Origin: Parachlorella kessleri
Taxonomy: Eukaryota > Chlorophyta > Trebouxiophyceae > Chlorellales > Chlorellaceae
DNA: 18,664 nucleotides
Direction: 5' to 3'
Assembly (NCBI GenBank): GCA_001598975.1
Contig: BBXU01002544.1
Location: 1-18,664 of the forward strand
Positions 1-10,400 of the stretch are shown here, piece by piece. The notes under the pieces were generated by a model that did not search any database, had not been told where the DNA came from, and saw only the letters and a program-made list of their open reading frames with translations. Within the stretch, counting starts at the first letter, position 1. Every line of letters begins with the position of its first letter. A program made the translations under genes and the position numbers.

Positions 1-33
1 CCCCCCTTCCTAACACACACACAGCTGACTAAC

Positions 34-1229
34 CTGCACATGCCCAGCTGGTCCAGCAGGCCCAGCAGCGGGCGGCAGCGCGGGTCTTGAAGCGCCCCCC
101 GCGCCTGGATGTCCCCAATGGCCGACTGCGGGTCGTTGGTACTCAGCGTCACCTGCAGCGCACTTTGGACAGCATGCGGTGGCACCAAGAGCACATGCTT
201 CGCTGCTGGTGTGGGACGCGGCTCAGTTGACGGATGGTTGAGTGAGTGTCACCTGCGCGCGACATGACATGAACCCAGGGACACGCACATACATGAGCAC
301 CAGCTGCCTGACTTCTGTCAAAGCCTCTATGAAAGGTCCCCTCGCTACGCGACCTGAAGAGTCGCGCATTGCAGTGCATGATAGGGGCACATCATGTGTA
401 GACTGTGTGCCAGTACTAAGCCAGGGAGTGCCCCACTGCCAGGGGTTCCAGTCCTAAATACTCTAGAGCGCTGGCCCGAGACGCCCCATGTAAAGCCTTG
501 CTGCCTTTGTTGCCCTGGGGAGAAGATCAGGAACCCTACACATCTGCCAAACCTGTCGCATGGCTCGCTTGCCTGCACATACTCCTGTCCAGCGCTGCCC
601 ACCAAAGGCGTCTGTGTCCTGCATGCAAGCAAGGCACCCACATCAGTAACATGAAGGCTCCAGACCTTGCAATACTTCGAACCGAACAAATTGCTAGCTG
701 ACGCCAAGTACTTGTTCCCACACGAGGCAGCCTACCCCGCCACACCCCCAGTGCTTGGATTCCTAGTCCGGTCTCGCATGCACCCTGTACCCTACAGGAC
801 TCAAGCCCAATGGGAGCATGGGTGCCTGCCAGCCTCAACTGGCAACTGAAGCCTTGCATGACCATTGTGTCACACTGCTAGACGCTGGCCCCTCTTTAGC
901 CCTATTTGACCAGGCCCGCCCGTGCACCCGCATACGTGGCAGAGTCAACGTTGCTTGCATGTACATGCTTCTCATGCACAGGCTGACTGTGCATGATAGT
1001 CGTGGGGGTGGCAGGCAGTGCGAAGGCAGAGCGAGAGGCGAACTGTACTGCCAGGGCTGGATGCAGGATGCTCATGAGCCTTGCCTTAGTTCCGCACCAG
1101 TAGTTTGGTCCCAGAGATGAGCCAATACGCCTGTCTTGCCGCGTACCTGCCAGCGCTGTCTGTGCCTGCCAGCGGGTCTGACAGGTAAGCCGGCAGCCCA
1201 TAGCTGACGTTGACTTGAGAGCTGGCCAT
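34..1229 (-). CDS. Unidentified gene, 5' part, runs off the left edge
   Basis: I do not recognise the product. Two exons look real. The first is 1147-1229: an ATG in a good context (purine at -3, G at +4) opens a 27-residue reading frame beginning MASSQVNVSYGLPAY and ending at a GTACGC donor in phase 2. The second is 34-152: it follows a CTGCAG acceptor, has one protein-like frame of 39 residues (with the stretch AIGDIQARGALQDPRCRPLL) and ends at a GTTAGT donor, so the gene continues past the window. The Leu-rich helix with a DPR motif resembles STI1/HOP-type helical segments, but that is only an impression. One or more short exons must lie between them. An in-phase candidate is 293-326 (AG acceptor, GTATGT donor), but another frame there (ALTEVRQLVLM) also looks protein-like, so the middle is unresolved. 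The start lies about 100 bases downstream of the MOZART1 stop on the same strand. Confidence 0.45.
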
Positions 1230-1332
1230 ATCGCGGCACTTTTGAGGGTATTGGCTGCAGGTCTGACAGTCCCTAGCACACTGCCACGCGGCCTAGGACG
1301 ATGCTGCTCCTCTGGCGTCTGCCCGGCTGCTG

Positions 1333-1841
1333 TTACTGCTGCAGTTGTGTCTGCCGGGCGGCTCCTGCTGCTTGTTGCCTGAGCCGCTTCACCACCTCTG
1401 CCAAAGCCTGCACGAAGGGCTCGCATAGTTGTCAGCACCAAGCCATCTGTCAAATGTGGGCAAGTACAGTGTGGGTACAGTCTTGCTGGGCTAGAAGCAC
1501 CAGGTGCCGACCTTCTGACCCTGGGCCGGGTCCCACCGAGCAGTGGCAGAGCATGAAACATGCAGTGCTTGGGTAGCCACGGCACCCTGATCAGTTCCTA
1601 CCTCTGGGTTCACACCGTTTTCGAGTAGGGCGATGCAGATGGACAGCGTCTCTTTGTCAAGGCCGCAGTCCAATATGCGGTTGATTTCGTAGCTGATGTT
1701 TAGGGCTTCCGTAGCACTGCCGGGAGCTTGCAAAGCGAGGCCACCTAGCTGCGAATCGAGTTGCTCAGTGATGACGCCGCCGCCTGGCTGGGGCCTTGTG
1801 CTGTCCATGACTGTTGCAAAGCGCTGCTCGATAAGGGCCAT
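1333..1841 (-). CDS. MZT1: Mitotic-spindle organizing protein 1 (MOZART1/GIP1-like)
   Basis: This is a small helical protein that binds the N-termini of gamma-tubulin complex proteins and helps recruit and activate gamma-tubulin ring complexes at microtubule-organizing sites. It has two exons, 1602-1841 and 1333-1407, joined in phase 0 across a 194-base intron with a GTAGGA donor and a TGCAG acceptor. The model gives 104 aa from the first ATG, or 93 aa from a second ATG at 1808; both have G at -3 and +4. Residues 43-80 carry the family signature EINRIL, GLDKETLSICIALLENGVNP, and exon 2 continues it with EALAEVVKRLRQQ before a short Gln/Ala tail and a TAA stop. Family members are usually about 70-85 aa; the extra length is a low-conservation N-terminus. 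The intron falls directly after NPE. The gene begins 472 bases after the RecQ4 stop, same strand. Identification is by eye but the match is dense and uninterrupted. Confidence 0.93.
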
Positions 1842-2313
1842 GACCTCTCTTTCAGATCAGACCCGAGAGTGGCTAGGGCGCGCTGCCGAGGTGGCGCAGC
1901 AAGGATGCAAATGGCCTTTGGACAGACAGCCATTTAGTCCTCCTCCATGTGCCTAAGCCGTGGACAGCACGATGAGTGACGCACTGGCCCTAACTTTGTG
2001 ACCCCCTCTACCTAGTCAACCGTCTCTTTGAGGCAAGCCAGGTGCTGCATGGGTACGAATATTATCAACCAAGACAGCAACGACTTTCGGAAGTTGAGAG
2101 GCAGTGCAGGCGTTCTCCTGCCGTTGCAGAGCGTCCTCCTGCCGTTGCAGAGCGCAGTAGGGCCCATGTCATTAAACCAGCACTTTTCACTCTAACAGCT
2201 CCACACTCTGGACTAACGACTCTGCAACCACTCTCTGACCCACAGACGGTCACCCTCGCGTCCCCTCATCCGATTAAAGCCACACAGCCAGCAATCATGA
2301 ACCCAGCTAATGC
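1842..2313. other. Intergenic: RecQ4 3' flank and MOZART1 5' flank
   Basis: These 472 bases separate two minus-strand genes and must hold the RecQ4 3' UTR and the MOZART1 promoter. I see no TGTAA or AATAAA polyadenylation word on the minus strand here. The only structure found is a short tandem repeat at 2115-2156. The long plus-strand frame starting at 2042 is antisense to the last RecQ4 exon and is not supported. Confidence 0.7.
2115..2156. repeat. Tandem repeat, 21-base unit, two copies
   Basis: The sequence CTCCTGCCGTTGCAGAGCG occurs at 2115-2133 and again at 2136-2154, giving a period of 21 bases with the first 19 identical. It lies in the RecQ4 3' flank, about 160 bases beyond the stop codon. 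It probably arose by slippage. No function is visible. Confidence 0.85.
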
Positions 2314-4412
2314 TCAAGCACTGTCGCGGCAGGCTATCTCTGCCGCTCGCAGCACCATCGCAAAGTCTATGGAGCTGCAGCTGCCCCAGAAGGAGCCCAT
2401 GAGCTTGCATGCCGCCGAGGCAGGGTTGGCGGGGCTGCTGAGTCCGTGCAGCACGCGCGCCAGGCTCAGGGCCCCCAGCGGCGGCCCTGCCTGCTCTGCA
2501 TTGCGGCGCAGCACGGCCCGCGCGGCATGCAGCAAAGCGGGCGTGGCAGGCTTCAGGGGCAGGCCCTCCACATCCAGGTCCCCTAGCCCCAGCAGGCTGC
2601 TTGTACTTGCAGCCCCGGCAGCGGGAGCGCCTTCTGAGGTAAGCAGTGGTGAGCCCAGTGTGCTGCCGCTCGTAGCTCCAGCACCAAGGCCCTCTGCGCC
2701 CTCGCCTGGTACTGTAGCCTGGCCCGCCTGTCCCGGCTGCTCCTTGCCACTAAGTACCTGCACCGCCTGGCCCTGTTCCTGATTGAAAGGATCACTGCCT
2801 TGGCCTGCGATGCTTTGCCTGCTGCTGCTGCCGCTGTTCCTACCGCTGCCGCCTTCTGGCTGCTCGAAGTAGGTGTCAACTGCGCTGCGCAGGGCTGCCT
2901 CCTGTAGTTCCGGGGTAGACAAGCTGGCGGCGGTGGCAAAAGCACGGTAGGCAGTGTCCAGCCGCCGGACCTGGCACACAGAAGATGTCGAGCTGTGGGT
3001 ACTGGGCCATCCTGTTCAGTCAGATGTCCCTGTGTAACCTCTCCTGCTAGTTAATAAGTCAGAAACAGCTGTGCAGCCAAGCCTACCAAGTGTGCCAGCC
3101 CAGTAGCCCCGGAGACAACGATGTCGAATCCCTTGGCCTCCAACTCAACAGGTGTAATAAGGTGCAAGAACGGTGCCCAAACCTGGGTAAGAGTCAGCAG
3201 AGGCTGCAGCCTACCTGGCAGCACAGCACTGTGATGAGGCGCTGGTGGAGCTCCCCTGCCAGCTGGTCCAAGTCTGCAGGGTCTTGCAACACCTGCTGGG
3301 CACACAACACAGATGTACTGTACTTCACTTAGACATGATAACATGCCTACCATCACAATGCCAGAGCCACGCTGGCACTGCCAGCTCTTACAAGGCATGC
3401 TCTAAGCCTTCCCCTGGCCCCGCCCGAAAGGCCCTCCGAAATAGTAAGCAACTTCTAACCTTCTTCAGGACCCTAAGCCACTTGAGCACCCGCATTTGCC
3501 ACACTTGTACGACATGTCTTTCATCCTGACTGACCTCAAAGGCGGGCCCCTCCTCCTTTGACAGCTCAAAGGCGATGAGGTCAGCAGCCGCCAAGTCCCG
3601 CAGCCCCTGCGCGGACACATTGGGCCAAGGCCAGCCATTTGCTGGCCTGGGGACTGAAGCGGGATCTTACCGCCAACTGTGGAGCATGGCTTAGCTGATC
3701 AGGGAATCCATGTGCTGGTATCAGGACCCCAGGATGCCCCACAGGCACAGCCCAGAGCGGTGTTTGCACTTCCCAGCTTGCAAACCGCTGTTCCTAGTGC
3801 TGTGGCGCCACCCTGCTGCCCAGACTGGCCAGCTGTGCTGCCACACACCTGCAGCAGCAGGCCTGGAGCCATCTGGGCGGCGGTGGCCAACTGGGCCAGC
3901 GGGGCAGTGTGCACGCCCCTGCGAGGGTTGGGGCACGACTCCAAAAGGACCTGCACTCCCAAGCAGCGACAAGCTCCATTGGAACTAACTAGAAGTATCC
4001 ATGCTTGGGCGCCAAATAGTAAGATGCTGCAAGGGTCACGCCCTTTGGGCCCGGATGGGTGATTGGCTGGATGGTAGCAGTCCGTCACCTGCTGCTGGTC
4101 CTGCCCCCTCCCCCTCGCTCTGCTGGTGCGACTATGACAGCCCCATGCAGATGCATACCTTGCAGCTGTTCACATGCTGTATACATATGTCGAGCAACAC
4201 AATATTTTACACCTCACATCCACTCCTACGCGAGGCTGCACGAGGCATGGAAGAGACAGAGACGGCAAGGGTCCCCCACCCCACACACACCACCAACCCA
4301 CCTGCACCACCGGGTGCTGCGGTGCCAGCTGCTGCGCGGTGGCTGCGTAGAAGGATACGCGCACGGACACGGCGGTGGCTGGGAGCACACGCAGCCAGTT
4401 GGCGCCATCCGC
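2314..4412 (-). other. RecQ4 C-terminal domain, exons 15-19
   Basis: Exons 15 to 18 are 111, 102, 72 and 78 bases, all phase 0 at both ends; exon 19 (2314-2970) carries the stop. The encoded blocks match human RECQL4 after its LLCYLEL element: WLRVLP, then a helix-rich part ([15 protein letters not shown]), then [13 protein letters not shown], then [11 protein letters not shown]. After an insertion of about 100 Gly/Ser/Ala-rich residues, the end carries [17 protein letters not shown] and an acidic-aromatic DF. Human RECQL4 ends in the equivalent ARIFHGIGSP and FWRK blocks. This is the best evidence that the gene is RecQ4 rather than BLM- or WRN-type, since those would show an HRDC domain instead. 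Confidence 0.88.
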
Positions 4413-7400
4413 CTGCATGGGCTACACCGGGGGAGCTGACCATCTGCAGAAGATGTAGTGGGTTGTCAAATTTCAACTGAAAGCTGTGTGGACCAGGTAT
4501 AAACTCTGCATGGCCAAAGTGAGGGGTCATCCCTGCCAGGGGAGCTCCTGCCAGTGGCGGGAAGGGGCTCGGGTCTACAGGACCATGCAGGGATGAGTCA
4601 ACCCTGGCCCCAGGGATCCGGCAGGCATATGTAATATGTCGGTGGCACACATGAAGAACCAGGTCAAGGCATGTCTGCCAAGCGGGCGATGCTGCCCTTC
4701 CACTGCAAATACCGCTGTGATGGCACACTGGGAGTGCCTTTCAGCAATACCACGTCTGGAGCAGGATGTTTGAGGCAGAGTGGGTAAGCATCAAGCAAAA
4801 GCCTCCAGGATTGTCAGCAATACAGATGCCCGCCATGCTTGGGCTGAGAACCACCTAACCTATTCAAATCTGAGCGTCCATGATGCCCAATGGCTTGTAA
4901 GGCACCCGTACCACATACATATAAGCACGCCTGGCCTCAGCCCCGCTCACGACTCCTAATTACATCCCTGTGGTAACCTCCCAACGCTCTTGACAGCCCC
5001 AGTGCTGGCAGTCGCATATGGGTAGAGTACTACTGAACAGAGCCCAGGACCAAGCCCCTGCCGACCTCCCAACGGTCTCAACAGCCCCCTTCGTGGCAGT
5101 TGCACATGGGGTAAAGTACTACATTAATTAAGCCCTGGACCAAGCCCACCCTCCAGGTCCCTTGCACGTGTTCCCTTGCTGTCTCCCGGAAAGCAGGTCC
5201 CGTTGGTAGCATCGCACGTGAGTCAAAGTACTACATAGATCTAGCCCTGGACCAAGCCCACCCTCCAGGTCCCTTGCACATGATCCCTTGCTATTCTCCC
5301 GAAGACCACATCCCGTTTTCAGCATTGCACGTGTGTGTGTGTGTGTGTGTGTGGGTAGGGGGGGTGGGGGGTTGTTAGTAGTACGCGACAAATCTCCGGC
5401 CCAAGGCCCACCTCCAGGTAGCTGAGCAGCGTCTCCATGCTGTCCTCCCGCATGTCCAGCTGGGTGCTGAGCTGGCGGCTGCTCAGCACGCCAAAGCGCC
5501 GGCGCCCTGGCGGGTGCCCAGGCTGCACTCCCTCCGCGACTCCCTCGCTGCCCTCCTCTGCAACAGCTGCTGCTGTGCCTGCTGCGCCTGCTGGAGGAGG
5601 AGCTTGATCCTCCACAGCATCTGGCCCCGCGCCTGGTCGGGAAGTCTGGGCATCCGCTTCGCCAACTGACGGCTGGGCCTCCGCTTCAGCATCGGAGACG
5701 TTGCCTGCCTCTACTGCCTTGGCAGCTGCTTGCTCCGGGGGAGTGAGCTTCCGCTTCCTGGGCTTGGCTTTGGCTGCTGCCTGCAGCAAGCAACAATGCC
5801 GTCGTCAGTCACTAGGGGCAACAAAGCCTTTGTTTGACAGTCATCTGGGCACCCAAAGCTGAACACCTAGAGGCGGCAACCCCCCAACACAGAAGCACGG
5901 TTTTGCATCCACAGCACGCACAATCATCTGGCCAGCCAAGGCAGCAGCAAGCCCGCAGCACTCGGCCAGGCCCACCGGCAGTCTCCTGCTCCGCCCCTTA
6001 GCCTTCTGCTGCTGCTGCTCCTCCTCCTTGCCAAACACCACCCCGAGGAACTGGCGCACTGTGTGCCTGTCCAGGACCCCCGAGAAGGCTAGCGACCGCA
6101 GCTTGAGGAAGTCCGAGTCGGAGAGGAAGGCAAAGCAAGCAGCCTCCCCGCCATCGCGCCCTGCCCGCCCCACCTGCAGGCTTACGTGGTTGGGAGGCAG
6201 GGCTTGGGATGACACTGGCTGGAGATGAGGAGGGAACTGTGGGTAGGTTGCAGTGCATGTGACGGCAACACAAGATACAAAGGGCGGAGCTTATTTGCAC
6301 AGTGGACAGGCCCCCGTCTGCACATGGCCTGAACAGTACACACAGCATGTGCATGCCATGAAGCCCACAGAGGGCAGTGATCTGTCTCTGCGTACCCACA
6401 CATCAGCGTCGCCACAAGGCGCAGCCCTCACCTGCTGCAGATAGTCCTCAGTGGCATGATGCCGATGAGCATGCAACACACAAAACCCATGCTGCATATA
6501 TTCCTAGCCATCAAGCAGTAAGACCTCAGCAACAAACAGAAGCCCAGGCTTTTTCACCCACGCGCCCACTCACAGCCATCCCCAAACCCATCACTTACCT
6601 GCTGCACATACTCTTCGAGGCTCCGAGGAAGGGTTGCATGCACCACCGCGCCCACGCTGCGTACGTTGATGCCCATGCCAAAAGCCACCGTGGCCACCAC
6701 CACTCTCACTCGGCCGGCGGCAAAGTCGGCCTCTATGGCTGAGCGGTCCTGCACCCAAGAAAGGGGTGGGGCAGACATCATGATTTCATGCTGGCATGCG
6801 CACATCGCTCACTGGCCGCTGCCACAAGCGATTGCAGGCGACCCTGACGGCATCAGCAGGGGTACGAGTGCATAAGAAAGGGTGGGGCCTGCTGAGCTTT
6901 GCGAGGCTTCAACAACATGCTTTCTGCCCTTTTGGACGCCCCGGGCATGATTCTTCAGTAAATTTGATGCGGTCATCTGCGTGATTAGAGCAGCCCTCAG
7001 TGTATACTGATCCACTGGACGTTGTTTCAGGATTGCCCACCTACCCTCAACGGCCTGCCGGCATGGTAAGCCGCCGCCCGAACCCCATACGCGTTCAGCC
7101 GCTGCGCCAGCTTGTCAGCGTCGTCCTTGTAGGCGCAGTACACGATAGCTGACCGCACGCCATGCAGCCTGCCGCCCTCTCGGAAGAGTCTGAGGATGTC
7201 GTCCCACGCGGGGGAGGACTGTGACGACCCTGCGGGAGGAAGGGGTGTAGGGTAGCAGACTTGCCGCCTGAGCTCGCGGACCACGGGGAGCGCACCAGAG
7301 ACGCCACCTACCTCCTTTAGACAGCGGCCACACCTCACACAAATGCCCTCAGTGGCTTGAAGCACCTTGCCTACCGTCCCACAACTGCAGCAAAGAGACT

Positions 7401-10400
7401 CAGGAGACCCCCACCGCCCACCTGCCCCCGCCTTCTTGACCACATGCAGCCGCAGGTTGTCGCGCACGCAGCTGTCCCGCAGCACTGCACCAGGCGCCAT
7501 GCCCAGCACCGAGACCACCGCCGCCTCAGTCGCCTTGGTAGCTGTGGCCGTGAGTGCCAGCACGCGCTGAGCGTGCACTGTGCTACGCAGCGCCCAGCCC
7601 AGCCTGTATGAGGGGAGCGGCCATGGACTTACCATAAGTACAAACAGGCATTGTGCCAGTTGCCGATGCTGTGGTGCAGCCCACAGGGAGGACCTACTAG
7701 GTACAGACTTCTGGGAGTTCACATCTGTATACTGCCAGGCAGGCTCCGAGCGTCCGCTTATTTGGGAATGGCAAGCATTTTCAGGCTTGGCTGGCAGGGC
7801 AGCCCTGCCATCCCTGTAGGGCTAGCTTACGTGATGTGAGAGGCCATCGGCAGCCAAGTGACAAACAACAGAGGCAAGCTCTCTCATGGATTGGAGCTAT
7901 TGGAGATACAAACTTGTAACACACGATGCCATGCCGCTCTGCCCAGCAAGGGCACCACAGCACAGCTTGCCCCTCTGCCAGCCGCCCACCTGAAGTATGC
8001 GGGGCGGAAAGAGTGGCCCCACTCTGCCACACAGTGGGCCTCGTCTACCACAACCTGCAGCAACAGCAGCAGGAGCATCATGAGTTACAGGTAACCTTCA
8101 TGCACAGGTGCGTTGCAATCGTGCTCCTCAAAGCAGGCAGTTCGGCCTGCCACCCAAGGGCTACGCTCACGTCCCGTCAAGCAGCCAAAGCTGGCCCCTC
8201 TCTTGCACTGTGTGCAGGTTACTTGGCCCTTGTTCCCATGCTAGCCACCAGGCATGGGTTACAGATTGAGAGGAGGTGCAGCAGAAAGAGCGGGCTGCAA
8301 GGCGGGTGACCTTAGCAGGCATTGGTTGGCCTGTCGCCAAAGAGGTTGACGTCATACCAGGGGCAGGGGCATGTGCGGTCGCAAGGCCTCCAGCAGGTGG
8401 GGGTTTGCCAGCCGCTCCGGGCTCACAAAGAGCACCTTGACGCAGCCGGCCTGCAGGGGTGGCCAGAGCAGCTACAGCAGCTTGAGGGAACCCTGGAGGG
8501 AACCCAAACCCAGCATCCAGCTGGCAGTTGTGCCAGCCCCTGTTCAGCCGACCCACCGGGGTCCAGAGGAGCTCCATGGAGTTCAGACTTGACAATCTTC
8601 ACACGGTTATCACTCAGCTATCGGCAAGCCAGCTGCACAGGCAAGCGCCCACCCACCGGTCACTCACCTTGACGTCTGCCAGGGTCTGCAGGGCCTCCGC
8701 CTTGGTCTGACCCGACCACAGCACGGCTGAGCTCAGCTGCGATACGGGCAAGGCAAGCATGGGCCGTTTAAGCATGTCTGCATCGAGGCACACAGGCATA
8801 ACTGGAGGGAAAGCAGGCGATAAAGTCCGTCTTTGGGTATTGGCCAGGGACAAACATCCATGAGTGCTTTATTTGCTGCACCTTCGCATGGGGGCACACC
8901 CCTTGACTGCTCCTTCCCCAATTGAAAAATTGCAGCTGCACCGCTCCATGGTACCTCTTGACTCTCCGCACGTCACTGTGCAAGAGGAGCTACGAAGTCA
9001 GCACCTTCCTACCCTTTGGCATCAGGCAGGACACAGCGCAAGCAGGCCATGCTGTCTTGCCAGGGGCACTAGACTGAGTCTTACCAAGGCGGGAGGCAGC
9101 AGACCCTACCTGGGCTGGTAGGGACGCCCGCTGATCGTGCATGAGCGCTATGAGTGGCGACACCACAAGTGTGATCCCGGCCAGCAGCAGCGAAGGTAGC
9201 TGGTAGCACAGCGACTTGCCCATCCCTGCAGCACTGCCAAGCACAACTCATGTGCGACGGAGCGCGTGTCGGGAGGGTCCCACATAAGACACAGCTGCCC
9301 GGCAACAGGCAACTGTGCAAGGCAGCCCCAAATGCATACTTGACAACGACAGAGAACCTCCCCGGCCCTCCATCATTCCTGGGCAAACGCCAGGCCAGCC
9401 GCCCTGACTGTCGGCAGTGCCCATCACTGGCAACCAAAGTTGGCACGCGTCCCACCCTCCTTCTTGTCCCGACAACCTTCCTGACAACCTTCCCACCTGT
9501 TGGCATGATGCTGAGCAGCGACTCCCCCGCCATCACCCGCTGGATGGTTGGCAGCTGCAAACCCCTGAAGCCACTGAACCCAAACACCTGCTGCAGCACC
9601 GCAACCAGTGCTTCCTCTGAGGGCCTCTCCGCTGCAGACGCAAAGCTCTCGGGCACCGCCAAGCAGGCCCGGGCTGGAGCCAGGCTGGAGCTTGCGGCCG
9701 CATTGCCGCATATGGAGCCAGCAGGTCTGCCGCCTGTTGCTGGGAGCGGAGGCTTCTGCAACCTGGGCTGCATTTGCCCCTGTCCCTGCTGCTGCTCCTG
9801 CTGATGGACTTGTGTCGCTGGGAGGCCCAGTGCTGCCAGCTGCTGTTCCCGAGCGTCCACACTGTCCAGCTCAGCCCCCTGCAGGGTAACTAATGAGTAT
9901 AAGCAAAAACACAAGGGCGGTGTGCCCCTTGGGATGGGAAGTGAACGAGGCTAGCTGTGGGTAAGTGCAGTTGCAATGTAGGAAGGAAGCCGGGACTTTC
10001 TCGCAAGGTACCCCTAAAATTACGTGAACCGCCACCCTGTCCGTCATACAAGCGGTTCAGGGGCACATGTTGTTGCCTGACCTATCGAGGAGAAAGCCCA
10101 CCAGGGAAATGGGTTTATACCAATCGTCCCGGCAACCGGTCCATGTCATCGCATTCAGCACATTGCCCTTACGCCAGCCAGTAGCACCCTGCAACAGCCT
10201 TGCAAGCGGTCAAGCATAAGGCCCCACCTGTGCCTGAGCCTGTGCCCCTTCGGTGCAGTCCTTAGCAAAGTGGCCCGCACCGCCACACTTGAAGCAGCGA
10301 GACTTGGGGTCTGCCCAGCCCTCCAGAAAGTCGCTGCCATCGCCGACCTGGCGTAGCCGGGAGGGACCTGCTAGCATGTGGGGTCAAACACGCTTTTAAA

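Noticed and set aside
640..700. tRNA-like box (GGTTCGAA on the minus strand)
   Set aside because: No matching A box, anticodon stem or acceptor stem could be built around it.
902..1585. 227-codon minus-strand open frame across the MOZART1 intron
   Set aside because: MOZART1 exon 2 and the next start exon use other frames with clear conservation or splice signals. This frame is Arg/Pro/Ser-rich composition only.
2042..2782. 246-codon plus-strand open frame
   Set aside because: It is antisense to the last RecQ4 exon, whose minus-strand frame carries conserved C-terminal motifs. The plus-strand translation is Ser/Pro/Ala low-complexity with no family features.
4977..5353. CRISPR-like or transposon array
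   Set aside because: Units are degenerate and contiguous, without spacers, terminal repeats or associated genes. They form a minisatellite plus a microsatellite in an intron.
9250..9804. 184-codon plus-strand open frame
   Set aside because: It overlaps RecQ4 exon 5 and intron 5 in antisense and shows no motif.
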